A model generated the notes under the pieces. It was given only the letters and a program-made list of their open reading frames with translations, was not told the origin of the DNA and made no database searches. Below are positions 1 to 6,940 of a DNA stretch of 9,075 nt, one piece after another. Source of the stretch: Fimbriimonadaceae bacterium (GTDB lineage Bacteria > Armatimonadota > Fimbriimonadia > Fimbriimonadales > Fimbriimonadaceae); NCBI GenBank assembly GCA_019454665.1, contig JACFNW010000061.1:1-9075 (forward strand), given 5' to 3'. The position numbers were made by a program, and so were the translations under genes. The stretch's first letter is position 1; every line of letters starts with the position of its first letter.

Positions 1-60
1 CTGCGGACCGAGCAAGGCCACGCCGAGGAGCAGAGCTGTCCAATCAACCATTCCCGCCAC
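1..60 (-). CDS. N-terminal fragment of an unidentified protein with a hydrophobic segment (runs off the left edge)
   Basis: Only about 20 codons are visible, reading MAGMVDWTALLLGVALLGPQ from a GTG at 60-58. The run TALLLGVALLG looks like a signal anchor or first membrane helix. The GTG is chosen because a purine-rich AAGAAGGT (68-75 on the complement) sits 7 bases upstream. An ATG at 51-49 and a second GTG at 63-61 are alternatives. An in-frame TGA lies further upstream, so the start must be in this area. A TTGACA-N19-CATACT promoter candidate at 167-197 points the same way. No family can be recognised from so short a piece, and the call rests on start, Shine-Dalgarno and hydrophobicity only. 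Confidence 0.4.
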   Translation of the reverse strand, partial: MAGMVDWTALLLGVALLGPQ

Positions 61-166
61 CACCAGGACCTTCTTCCAAGCTCTGGTCCTCTGTCAGGAG
101 TGCGGCGGTGTGAATCGGCCCCAACGCCAGCAAGATGCTCAATTGCAGGAACTGCTCCATGAGCAG

Positions 167-197
167 AGTATGCCGCCCGCCCATCGCATTGTGTCAA
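167..197 (-). promoter_or_regulatory. Candidate sigma70-type promoter for the left-edge minus-strand gene
   Basis: On the complement a perfect TTGACA (197-192) is followed after 19 bases by CATACT (172-167). The spacer is longer than the usual 17. The predicted transcript would begin near 160, leaving a leader of about 100 bases before the GTG at 60. It is the only perfect -35 hexamer noticed in the intergenic DNA. Confidence 0.35.
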
Positions 198-214
198 TAC
201 CTGCATCTCACAAT
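188..214. repeat. Inverted repeat ATTGTG-N15-CACAAT, possible operator
   Basis: Perfect 6-base arms at 188-193 and 209-214. The left arm overlaps the TTGACA of the minus-strand promoter candidate, a sensible position for a regulator site. Arms this short can occur by chance, and no family of regulator is implied. Confidence 0.3.
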
Positions 215-394
215 TCTCTAAGGAGTCATTCGATCGAAACAGAGGGGCTTGGAAGGAACGATGCTCCCGGCCCATGCTGCGCCCGGTTGTTTCAGACGCT
301 GCTTGACCCTTGGCCGAACATCAGTCCTCGGTTTCCGGGCGGCGCCCGACATTCGGCCTCCGAGGTCGCGGCGGGCAAGCCCAGCGTCATGGTC

Positions 395-400
395 TAAACT
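395..400 (+). promoter_or_regulatory. -10-like TAAACT immediately before the oxidoreductase ATG
   Basis: TAAACT (TANNNT pattern) ends 5 bases before the ATG at 406, and no Shine-Dalgarno is present. The expected transcript start falls at or next to the ATG, so a leaderless mRNA is inferred. No good -35 is seen. Confidence 0.4.
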
Positions 401-405
401 CGGCC

Positions 406-1995
406 ATGCCAAACGCCCCGGACCGAGCCAGCTACGACGTCGTCGTTGTCGGGAGCGGACACAACGGCTTGGTCGCCGCCGCGTACCTGGCCAAGGCCGG
501 CAAGTCGGTGCTGGTCCTGGAGCGCAACGCAACCCTGGGAGGGGCGACGGCATCGAAGAAGGTGTTTCCCGACTACGACGCCTACCTCTCCAGCTATTCG
601 TACCTCGTGTCCCTGTTCCCGAAGAAGATCGCCGACGACCTGACTCTGCGCTTCGAGACCAGGCAACGCCGGACGGCCTCGTTCACGCCCTATCACGCCT
701 CGGACGGATCGCCCAGGGGGTTGGTCATCTCGAACGTGGACGAGGAGCGCTCGCGCGAGTCGCTGCGCAGTCTGGCCGGAGACCAACAGTGGGCCGACTA
801 CCAGAAACTGATGGAATTGGAGTTGGCGCTTGCCGCCCACGTTTGGCCCACGATGCTGCAACCCCTTCGCTCGAAGCGGGACTTTGAAGCCGACATGAAG
901 ACCGAAGCCGAGCGCGAAGCGTGGCGGGCGTTCGTGGAGGAACCGTTGGGCCGCGTCATCGAGCGGTACGCCCACCACGATGTGTTGCGCGGGCTGCTCA
1001 TGACCGACGGCAAGATCGGCGTGTTCACCGAGCCCCACGACCCCAGCCTGCTCCAGAATCGGTGCTTCCTCTACCACGTTGTGGGCGGCGGCGACGGCGA
1101 GTGGCGCGTCCCGGTGGGGGGCATGCGTTCCCTCGTCAACGCCTTGGTGCTTGCCGGTCGAGGCTCGGGCGTCGAATTCCTGACCTCGGCGGAGGTCAAG
1201 CGGGTGGACTTGGGTCCGGCGAGGCATACGGTCGCCTTCGAGAACGCAGAGGGCGAAGAGACCCTGGTCGAAGCCGAGCACGTGCTGGTCAATGCGGGAC
1301 CCAAGACGTTCGCCCGCATCTTCGGGGGCGAGTGGCATCCCGAATCCAAGGACGAGGGGTCGGTGATCAAGATCAACATGCTCCTGAAGCGACTGCCGAA
1401 GGTCCTTGCCCAAGGGGTCTCGTCGGAAGAGGCGTTCGCGGGATCGTTCCACATTGACGAGGGGTACGCCCAGATGCAACGCTCCTACGAGACGGCCCGT
1501 GGCGGAGTCATCCCCAACCCGCCTCCCGGCGAGATGTATTGCCACACGCTGACCGACCCCTCCATCCTCGGCGACGACCTCCGCGCCAAGGGGTTTCACA
1601 CGCTCACCTTGTTCGGCCTCGACATGCCCTACCGTCTGTTTGCGGAAGACCACGACGCCCGGCGCGACCAGGTCATGGACCTCTATCTCGACGGGCTCGA
1701 CCGAGTGTGCGAGGGCTCGTTCCGCGAGTGTCTGGCCCTGGACCGCGACGGACGCCCGTGCATCGAGATCAAGACCCCTCAAGACCTCGAACAGGAGATT
1801 GATTTGGACCAGGGCAACATCTTCCACAACGCGCCGTCTTGGTTCTATGCGGAGTCGGACGAAGAGGCGGGGAGTTGGGGCGTGGATACGGTCCACCGGC
1901 GGGTCTATCGGGCGGGTTCATCGGCCCAAAGGGGCGGGGCCGTGAGCGGAATTCCGGGCCACAACGCGGCGATGCGCGTTCTCGGTCGAGAATGA
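406..1995 (+). CDS. FAD-dependent oxidoreductase, PYROXD2 / phytoene-desaturase (CrtI-like) family
   Basis: A 529-residue flavoprotein. The N-terminal Rossmann fold is clear: GSGHNG at residues 16-21, then acidic E39 ending the second strand and a G45-G46 pair, which together bind FAD. The C-terminal signature GGAVSGIPGHNAA (510-522) is the flavin-contacting end of the phytoene-desaturase/amine-oxidase superfamily. A preceding QGNIFH motif is typical of the PYROXD2-like branch, and the length fits it. The substrate cannot be read from sequence. Carotenoid desaturation is possible, but no carotenoid genes are nearby, and many members of this branch are uncharacterised. The ATG at 406 starts just before the Rossmann strand. 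An upstream in-frame TTG at 310 would add 32 low-complexity residues in non-coding-looking DNA. There is no Shine-Dalgarno. The next gene starts 60 bases downstream on the same strand with its own -10-like box. Confidence 0.9.
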   Translation: MPNAPDRASYDVVVVGSGHNGLVAAAYLAKAGKSVLVLERNATLGGATASKKVFPDYDAYLSSYSYLVSLFPKKIADDLTLRFETRQRRTASFTPYHASDGSPRGLVISNVDEERSRESLRSLAGDQQWADYQKLMELELALAAHVWPTMLQPLRSKRDFEADMKTEAEREAWRAFVEEPLGRVIERYAHHDVLRGLLMTDGKIGVFTEPHDPSLLQNRCFLYHVVGGGDGEWRVPVGGMRSLVNALVLAGRGSGVEFLTSAEVKRVDLGPARHTVAFENAEGEETLVEAEHVLVNAGPKTFARIFGGEWHPESKDEGSVIKINMLLKRLPKVLAQGVSSEEAFAGSFHIDEGYAQMQRSYETARGGVIPNPPPGEMYCHTLTDPSILGDDLRAKGFHTLTLFGLDMPYRLFAEDHDARRDQVMDLYLDGLDRVCEGSFRECLALDRDGRPCIEIKTPQDLEQEIDLDQGNIFHNAPSWFYAESDEEAGSWGVDTVHRRVYRAGSSAQRGGAVSGIPGHNAAMRVLGRE

Positions 1996-2040
1996 CTGAC
2001 GACAAAGGTCGAGGATTCCCCATCCGCCGCCGTCATCCGA

Positions 2041-2046
2041 CATAAT
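2041..2046 (+). promoter_or_regulatory. -10-like CATAAT before the Fe-S flavoprotein gene
   Basis: CATAAT ends 9 bases before the ATG at 2056, with no Shine-Dalgarno in the gap. Transcription would begin about 2-3 bases before the ATG, again suggesting a leaderless or near-leaderless mRNA. No clear -35 is seen. Confidence 0.4.
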
Positions 2047-2055
2047 CCAAACAGC

Positions 2056-3855
2056 ATGCGACCCACCGACGTCGGCGATCCGAACTACTACCACCGAGTG
2101 GTGGATTGCCAGTGGGCGTGCCCGGCGCACACCAACGTGCCCGAGTACATCCGACTCATCGCCCAGGGCCAGTTCACCGAGGCCTACTTGCTCAACCGCG
2201 AGTCCAACGTGTTCCCCGGCATCCTGGGGCGCACGTGCGACCGGCCGTGCGAACCCGCGTGCCGCCGCACCCGAGTGGATGGCAAGCCCGTGGCCATTTG
2301 CCGACTCAAGCGCGTGGCCGCCGACCACAAGGGCGACATCGCCGAGCGGCTGCCCAAGGCGCCCGCCCAAAAGAACGGCAAGCGCATCGCCCTGATCGGC
2401 GCGGGTCCGGCTTCGCTCACCGTGGCGAACGACCTCGCTCCGCTCGGGTACGAGTGCACCATCTTTGAGGCCGGTCCCCGTCCGGGTGGCCTGATGCGCA
2501 TCAACATCCCCGCCTTTCGGCTGCCCGAGCACGTGCTGGACGAAGAGATCGGCTACGTTCTGGACATGGGGGTGGACCTGCGCCCCAACACGCCCGTGAC
2601 GAGCCTGAAAGCGCTGCTCGACGAGGGCGGCTACGATGCCGTGTTCGTGGGCAGCGGCGCGCCGAAAGGCAAGGAGCTCGAACTCCCCGGTCGCCACGAC
2701 ACCGATCAGATCTTCATCGGCATCGAATGGCTGGCCTCGATCCACTTCGGCCACATCGAAACCGTGGGCGAGCGTGTTCTCATCATCGGCGTCGGCAACA
2801 CGGCCATGGACTGCTGCCGCTCAGCCAAGCGCATCGGCGCGAAGGACGTGAAGGTCGTCGCCCGCAAGACACGCAAGTACTTCAAGGCGTCGCCGTGGGA
2901 ACTGGAGGACGCCGAGGAAGAGCAGGTCGAAATCCTGGAGAACCTCTCGCCGGTCCAGTTCGTGCTGGAGAACGGCAAACTGGTCGGCATGGAGTTCGAC
3001 AAGTTCGTCTCCACCGAGGTGGATGGCAAGCTCGTCCAGGAGCCCGCCGGACGCGTGACCATCCCGTGCGACACGGTGATCCTCGCCATCGGCCAGGAGA
3101 ACGCCTTCCCTTGGATCGAGCGCGAGATCGGCATCGAGTTCGACAAGTGGGACGTGCCCGTGGTGGACAAGACGACGTTCATGTCCACACGCGAGGGCGT
3201 GTTCTTCGGGGGCGATGCCGCCTTCGGCCCCGCCAACATCATCTGGGCGGTCGAGCACGGGCACCAAGCCGCCATCTCGATTGACCGCTATTGCCAGGGC
3301 AAGCCGCTCGACGAACGTCCCCCGATGGGCATGACGCTTGCCAGCACCAAGATGGGCCTACACGAATGGTCGTACAGCAACACCTACGACCCGCGCGCCC
3401 GCCAGAAGATGAAGCACGTGGATCTGCCGGTCCGCTTCACGAACATGACCGTGGAGGTCGAGGAAGGCTTCACCGAGGAGCAGACCCGCGCCGAAGTCGA
3501 GCGCTGCCTGAACTGCGACATCCAGACGCACTTCACCGACAAGCTGTGCATCGAGTGCGACGCGTGCATTGACATCTGCCCGACCGACTGCCTGACCATC
3601 GCCCCGTTGGTGGGAGAGGGCGTGGGCGAGTTGACCGCGCCGCGTTTGGAGCCGCACCAGCCGTTGTTCGTTTCAGGCGGGTTGAAGCAGACGGGCCGCG
3701 TGATGGTGAAGGACGAGAACCTGTGCCTTCACTGCGGGCTTTGCGCCGAGCGCTGCCCGACGTATGCGTGGGACATGCGGAAGTTCGCCTTGCACCAGCC
3801 GTACGCCGGCCGCCCCGCGCCGCTGCACACGCTGCGCGTGCTTCAGGAGGCGTGA
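2056..3855 (+). CDS. GltD/NfnL-like NAD(P)H-dependent Fe-S flavoprotein with C-terminal 2x[4Fe-4S] ferredoxin domain
   Basis: A 599-residue cytoplasmic electron-transfer flavoprotein. Order of parts: an N-terminal dihydropyrimidine-dehydrogenase domain II (cysteines 18, 22, 61, 65, 69 and 82, including the CDRPCEPAC motif) that holds Fe-S clusters; an FAD Rossmann fold (GAGPAS 115-120, E138, G144-G145); a second Rossmann for NAD(P)H (GVGNTA 245-250, with RKTRK 270-274 favouring NADP); an RCLNCD motif (484 and 487); and two ferredoxin motifs, C498-x2-C501-x2-C504-x3-C508-P and C557-x2-C560-x2-C563-x3-C567-P. It resembles the glutamate synthase small chain and NfnL, but no large subunit or partner reductase is in the window. 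It probably passes electrons between NAD(P)H and ferredoxin or a 2-oxoacid oxidoreductase encoded elsewhere (inference). All sixteen expected cluster and motif cysteines listed here are present. Confidence 0.93.
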   Translation: MRPTDVGDPNYYHRVVDCQWACPAHTNVPEYIRLIAQGQFTEAYLLNRESNVFPGILGRTCDRPCEPACRRTRVDGKPVAICRLKRVAADHKGDIAERLPKAPAQKNGKRIALIGAGPASLTVANDLAPLGYECTIFEAGPRPGGLMRINIPAFRLPEHVLDEEIGYVLDMGVDLRPNTPVTSLKALLDEGGYDAVFVGSGAPKGKELELPGRHDTDQIFIGIEWLASIHFGHIETVGERVLIIGVGNTAMDCCRSAKRIGAKDVKVVARKTRKYFKASPWELEDAEEEQVEILENLSPVQFVLENGKLVGMEFDKFVSTEVDGKLVQEPAGRVTIPCDTVILAIGQENAFPWIEREIGIEFDKWDVPVVDKTTFMSTREGVFFGGDAAFGPANIIWAVEHGHQAAISIDRYCQGKPLDERPPMGMTLASTKMGLHEWSYSNTYDPRARQKMKHVDLPVRFTNMTVEVEEGFTEEQTRAEVERCLNCDIQTHFTDKLCIECDACIDICPTDCLTIAPLVGEGVGELTAPRLEPHQPLFVSGGLKQTGRVMVKDENLCLHCGLCAERCPTYAWDMRKFALHQPYAGRPAPLHTLRVLQEA

Positions 3856-3921
3856 GCGCCCGAGAGCAAGGTTTGCGCGGGTCCTTGGACACATTGGGCG
3901 CACAAAAGGCAAACCGTGGCC

Positions 3922-3927
3922 TATACT
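3922..3927 (+). promoter_or_regulatory. -10-like TATACT before the secreted protein gene
   Basis: TATACT lies 33 bases upstream of the ATG at 3961, leaving room for a leader with a Shine-Dalgarno, unlike the other plus-strand promoters here. No good -35 is visible. Confidence 0.4.
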
Positions 3928-3953
3928 CGCGCGTACCAAACGGGACAACCGTT

Positions 3954-3958
3954 GGAGG
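3954..3958 (+). promoter_or_regulatory. Shine-Dalgarno GGAGG that questions the start of the secreted protein
   Basis: GGAGG is only 2 bases from the ATG at 3961 but 8 bases from an in-frame TTG at 3967. Spacing favours the TTG and codon type favours the ATG. The two choices differ by two residues, and either leaves the signal peptide intact. Confidence 0.5.
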
Positions 3959-3960
3959 AC

Positions 3961-4680
3961 ATGATCTTGATCAAACGTTCGCTCGCTCTCGTTTCTCTCC
4001 TCGCGCTCGCCAGTGTGGCGGCGCTCGCCCAAGACACCGCGTCGCTCGCTTGGAAGCCCAAGGCCGGCAACACCCTGAAGTTCAAACTGCAGGTGAAAGC
4101 CAGCATGGAGGGACAGGAATTCGCGTTCGGCACCACCATCACCCAGAAGATCCTGGAAGTCCGGCAGAACGGCGAAACCGTCGTCGAAGGCAAGCAAAGC
4201 AACTTCACCCTCTCGATCGCCGGCGAAGACATGTCGGCGATGATGGGCGACATGTCCATGACCGAAACCAGCACGATGGACCGATTCGGCAACGTGCTGA
4301 GCCGCAAGTCGGACGCTCCCGCCGAGATGGACAACGCCCGACTCGACCAGGCCATCCTGTTCATCTTCCCGCAGAAGGCCGACCTCAGGGTCGGTGAGAC
4401 GTGGACCCGTTCGGTCAAGGCCGACGCTTCGAAAGGCCAGCGTGCGGCCGAGGCCACGTTCAAGTTCGAAGGCACCGAGACCGTGAACGGCATCAAGTCG
4501 CACAAGGTCACCTACACGTTCGCCGAAACCGAAGGCACCGCCGCCATGAAGGTGGATGCGGTCATCTACATCGCCGCCGAGGATGGCGAGCTGGTCAAGG
4601 CCGAGTACAAGATGAAGAACCTCGAACTCGGACCGGGCGCTCCCCCTTCCGACGCCACGGCGACCATCGTCCGCCAGTAA
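3961..4680 (+). CDS. Secreted protein of unknown function (resembles DUF6263-type exported proteins)
   Basis: A 239-residue protein. The N-terminus is a clean Sec signal peptide: K5-R6, a hydrophobic core at 8-22, and probable signal peptidase I cleavage after A21-L22-A23. There is no lipobox cysteine. The mature part is made of short alternating hydrophobic/polar strands. It contains GNTLKFKLQV, a region with many methionines around DMSAMMGDMSM, a DRFGNV turn, RVGETWTRSV, and a late GELVKAEYK strand. This order (opening 'Kp-G-t-lkfkl', middle 'G-E-tW', end 'G-lv-ae') is what is seen in the exported DUF6263-like beta proteins of unknown role. That likeness is from memory and is tentative. An upstream in-frame GTG at 3916 would put 15 residues in front of the signal peptide and is unlikely. 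It stands alone, convergent with the pilin-like gene. Confidence 0.85.
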   Translation: MILIKRSLALVSLLALASVAALAQDTASLAWKPKAGNTLKFKLQVKASMEGQEFAFGTTITQKILEVRQNGETVVEGKQSNFTLSIAGEDMSAMMGDMSMTETSTMDRFGNVLSRKSDAPAEMDNARLDQAILFIFPQKADLRVGETWTRSVKADASKGQRAAEATFKFEGTETVNGIKSHKVTYTFAETEGTAAMKVDAVIYIAAEDGELVKAEYKMKNLELGPGAPPSDATATIVRQ

Positions 4681-4705
4681 CTCTGGCCCAGCCGCAAAAA
4701 CGAAA

Positions 4706-4734
4706 CGGGGCGCGTCCTTGAAGGGCGCGCCCCG
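4706..4734. terminator. Hairpin terminator between convergent genes
   Basis: Arms 4706-4717 (CGGGGCGCGTCC) and 4723-4734 (GGGCGCGCCCCG) pair over 12 bp with one G-U pair and a 5-base TTGAA loop. Read on the minus strand the stem is followed by TTTCGTTTTT, a proper T-tract, so it fits best as the intrinsic terminator of the pilin-like gene. On the plus strand only GATTGCTT follows, so plus-strand termination may be weaker. Confidence 0.85.
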
Positions 4735-4757
4735 ATTGCTTGGTCGAGCGGCGGGCT

Positions 4758-5546
4758 TTACGCTCGCGGCTCGGCGACCACTCCGGGGATGCCGTTGAGG
4801 TCGTAGGGCAGGTTGTAGACGCGCACGTCGGATCCGCCGCCGTAGTACAGGTCGGGCGCCGTCGCGTCAATCTTGGCGTTCTTGTTGTAGAACCGCACGT
4901 GGCTGTCGGCGAAGTTGATGTTCAAGCCGCCGTTGTGCCTTGCGAAGCCCGCGAAGTTCGTTCGATCGAACGGTCCGGGCGGGACGGGATAGCCCTCCGG
5001 CACGGGGCCGCCGGCCTTGAAGTACTTGGCGTCGTAGAACATGGTCGTCCGGCTGGGCTCGGGGATTTCGCCCTCGCCGCGCACGGGGTCGGCCGCGAAC
5101 AGGTTCGGCGCGATCGCCGGATCCTCGAAAAGGGCGAAATTGAACGCATGGCTGGCCCGAACCACTTGACCGGCGGGTTGCAGTCCGAGGCCGTTCAAGA
5201 CCGTCTTCCACGGGATGGCATCCGGCTCGGACGGGTCCAAGAAAATGTCGTAGCTCTTGGTGTAGGGCATGATGGCGTCGAACGCCGCATAGACGCGGGC
5301 GTTGGTCGCCGGGACGACGACGCCGAGCGGATGGTCGAGCGAGTAGGCGCTCTGGGGATACATGCCGTCGTAGTCGTTGACATACATGAGGATGGCCGTC
5401 GCGTTCTGCCGCAGGTTGCTGGCGTCGGTGACTTTCTTGGCCGCCTGTTTGGCCTGGGCGTAGACTGGAAAGAGCATCGCGGCCAGGATCGCGATGATCG
5501 CAATGACCACAAGCAATTCGATGAGGGTGAAACCACGTTGTCGCAT
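4758..5546 (-). CDS. Type IV pilin-like / type II secretion pseudopilin-like protein with H-x9-D C-terminal motif
   Basis: A 262-residue protein with a class III prepilin leader: MRQRG, cleavage after G5, F6 to be N-methylated, E10 (Glu+5 of the mature protein), then a hydrophobic helix to about residue 28 (AAMLFPV). The prepilin peptidase and assembly machine are not in the window. The helix continues as AQAKQAAKKVTDASNLRQ and leads into MYVNDYDGMYPQ. The C-terminal part has H204-N-G-G...F-A-D214-S, the H-x9-DG type motif of processing-associated prepilins (TIGR04294/DUF1559 kind), here with Ser instead of Gly. Such proteins are often in many copies in Armatimonadota and Planctomycetota, and their individual roles are mostly unknown. 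The start at 5546 is set by the prepilin leader and a GGAGA six bases upstream. The longer frame from 5669 is not needed. It is a single gene ending at the shared terminator. Confidence 0.95.
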   Translation of the reverse strand: MRQRGFTLIELLVVIAIIAILAAMLFPVYAQAKQAAKKVTDASNLRQNATAILMYVNDYDGMYPQSAYSLDHPLGVVVPATNARVYAAFDAIMPYTKSYDIFLDPSEPDAIPWKTVLNGLGLQPAGQVVRASHAFNFALFEDPAIAPNLFAADPVRGEGEIPEPSRTTMFYDAKYFKAGGPVPEGYPVPPGPFDRTNFAGFARHNGGLNINFADSHVRFYNKNAKIDATAPDLYYGGGSDVRVYNLPYDLNGIPGVVAEPRA

Positions 5547-5550
5547 CTGA

Positions 5551-5555
5551 TCTCC
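5551..5555 (-). promoter_or_regulatory. Shine-Dalgarno GGAGA of the pilin-like gene
   Basis: On the complement GGAGA is followed by TCAG and then ATG at 5546. It fixes the start at the prepilin leader rather than 41 codons upstream. Confidence 0.7.
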
Positions 5556-5597
5556 GTGCCTCGGCTGTCGGATCGAGCCATCGGCTGAGGTTTGCTG

Positions 5598-5603
5598 ATG
5601 ATA
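5598..5603 (-). promoter_or_regulatory. -10-like TATCAT for the pilin-like gene
   Basis: On the complement TATCAT, preceded by TG, lies about 51 bases before the ATG. The expected leader is about 44 bases and contains the Shine-Dalgarno. No convincing -35. Confidence 0.35.
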
Positions 5604-5666
5604 CAGCATCCCGTTCACGTTTCTTTCACTTTTCGCAACGGCCCGGTCGCGATGGGCTCCTGATGC

Positions 5667-5672
5667 CACAAT
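5667..5672 (+). promoter_or_regulatory. -10-like CACAAT before hisS
   Basis: CACAAT ends 11 bases before the ATG at 5684, with no Shine-Dalgarno between. It fits the leaderless-type layout seen at 406, 2056 and 8463. It would lie inside the gene if the ATG at 5663 were used. Confidence 0.25.
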
Positions 5673-5683
5673 CTGGCTCGCTC

Positions 5684-6940
5684 ATGAGATTCCAAACACC
5701 CCGAGGCACCCACGACATGCTCCCTTCGCAGGCGCATGCGTGGCATTGGGTCGAGTCGAGTTTCTCCAAGCTGGCCCGGACCTACGGCTACTCCGAAATC
5801 CGGACCCCGATGTTCGAGGACATCGAACTGTTCATCCGCACGTCCGGCGAAACGAGCGACGTGGTCTCGAAGGAGATGTACGAGTTCGTGGACCGAGGCG
5901 GCCGACGCCTGAGCCTGAAGCCCGAGGGCACGGCCCCAGCGATGCGCAGCTACGTCGAGCACAGCCTCGGCGCGGCGGGCGGCGTCACGCGCCTCTACTA
6001 CGTCACGCCGGTCTTCCGCTACAATCGCCCCGCCAAAGGGCGCTATCGCCAGCACCACCAAACCGGCCTCGAACTCATTGGCAGCCCCGCGCCCGAAGCC
6101 GATGCCGAGATCATCGAGATGACCGTCCGGCACTTTCAAGCGCTTGGCCTGAGGGACCTCGAGGTTCAACTGAACTCGATCGGCCGCGAGGCTTGCCGAT
6201 TGGCGTACCGCGAGGCCGTCCTGAACCACATGGCGTCGTACCTGGCCGACCAATCCGAGGAGTTCCAAGCGACGGCCCAGAAGAACCCGCTGCGGCTGCT
6301 CGACACCAAGGACCCCGAGACGCGGGCCGCTCTCGAGGGGCTTCCCCCGATCACCGACTACCTAGAACCCGAGAGCAAGGCGCGTCTTGAAGCCATCGAG
6401 CGGTTGCTGGCAGAAGCCGGGATTCCCTATCGCATCTCGCCCGACGTGGTGCGTGGCCTGGACTATTACACCGAGACCGTGTTCGAGATCACGTCTGGCG
6501 ACCTTGGGGCGCAGAACTCGCTGTGTGGCGGCGGGCGCTACGACAACCTGATCAAGGACATCGGGGGACCCCCGACCCCCAGCGTAGGCGTGGGCATGGG
6601 CATCGAGCGAGCGCTTCTGGTGCTGACCGAACTGGGGCTCGTCCCGAGTGCGGAGCCGCCCATGGCGTTTGCGGTATCCGGCGTGCCCGAAGCCTCGGCA
6701 AGCGTGCGATCTCTCGCCCGCGAGGTCCGAGCCAAGGGCATGGCCTGCCTTTGGGACGTGGAAGGCAAGGCGATCAAGGCGCAGATGAAGCAGGTGGACC
6801 GGTCCAAGGTGCGTTTCGCGCTCATCGTCGGCTCGGACGAGTTGGCCGCGGGTACGGTGTCCATCCGCGAGATGGCGACCGGCGAGCAGGTGGTCGTTCC
6901 GGCATCGGAGGTGGCGGCGTGGCTCGACGCGCGGCGCTGA
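5684..6940 (+). CDS. hisS: Histidine--tRNA ligase
   Basis: Class II aminoacyl-tRNA synthetase charging tRNA-His with histidine and ATP in the cytoplasm. The 418 residues match the usual bacterial length. Visible marks: the family opening PRGTHDMLP (6-14); motif 2, FRYNRPAKGRYRQHHQ (111-126), followed by GLELIG; the histidine-binding RGLDYY (257-262), whose R257 corresponds to the catalytic arginine; motif 3, GVGMGIER (302-309); and a C-terminal anticodon-binding domain from about 325 (VRSLAREVRAKG, KVRFALIVG). An ATG at 5663 would add seven residues (MPQSGSL). The later ATG is preferred because family members begin close to the GTHD motif, but the choice is not certain. The gene is divergent from the pilin-like gene. 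Its last 22 bases overlap the next gene and carry that gene's Shine-Dalgarno. Confidence 0.98.
   Translation: MRFQTPRGTHDMLPSQAHAWHWVESSFSKLARTYGYSEIRTPMFEDIELFIRTSGETSDVVSKEMYEFVDRGGRRLSLKPEGTAPAMRSYVEHSLGAAGGVTRLYYVTPVFRYNRPAKGRYRQHHQTGLELIGSPAPEADAEIIEMTVRHFQALGLRDLEVQLNSIGREACRLAYREAVLNHMASYLADQSEEFQATAQKNPLRLLDTKDPETRAALEGLPPITDYLEPESKARLEAIERLLAEAGIPYRISPDVVRGLDYYTETVFEITSGDLGAQNSLCGGGRYDNLIKDIGGPPTPSVGVGMGIERALLVLTELGLVPSAEPPMAFAVSGVPEASASVRSLAREVRAKGMACLWDVEGKAIKAQMKQVDRSKVRFALIVGSDELAAGTVSIREMATGEQVVVPASEVAAWLDARR
6907..6911 (+). promoter_or_regulatory. Shine-Dalgarno GGAGG inside the 3' end of hisS, for the overlapping gene
   Basis: GGAGG is 7 bases from the GTG at 6919. It decides that start, which is the first codon of a good signal peptide, and points to translational coupling with hisS. 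Confidence 0.75.

Larger units (their letters stand above)
61..405. other. Non-coding divergent region between the left-edge gene and the FAD oxidoreductase gene
   Basis: About 345 bases without a convincing gene. Open frames here translate to arginine/proline-rich text with no family look, and most continue out of frame into the oxidoreductase gene. It holds a minus-strand promoter candidate (167-197), a small hairpin (CTGCTC-CAT-GAGCAG, 152-166), an inverted repeat (188-214), a TAAGGAG (219-225) with no plausible start behind it, and a -10-like TAAACT (395-400). Confidence 0.6.

Noticed and set aside
249..887. Plus-strand open frame overlapping the oxidoreductase start
   Set aside because: It runs out of frame through the Rossmann fold of the real gene and its translation is arginine/proline-rich noise.
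394..1896. 500-codon minus-strand open frame opposite the FAD oxidoreductase
   Set aside because: It is a shadow of the real gene. The translation is His/Val/Arg-rich without domains, while the plus strand has complete flavin-binding motifs.
1918..2754. Minus-strand open frame spanning the end of one gene and the start of the next
   Set aside because: No domain or plausible start signal is present, and both overlapping plus-strand genes have conserved motifs in this stretch.
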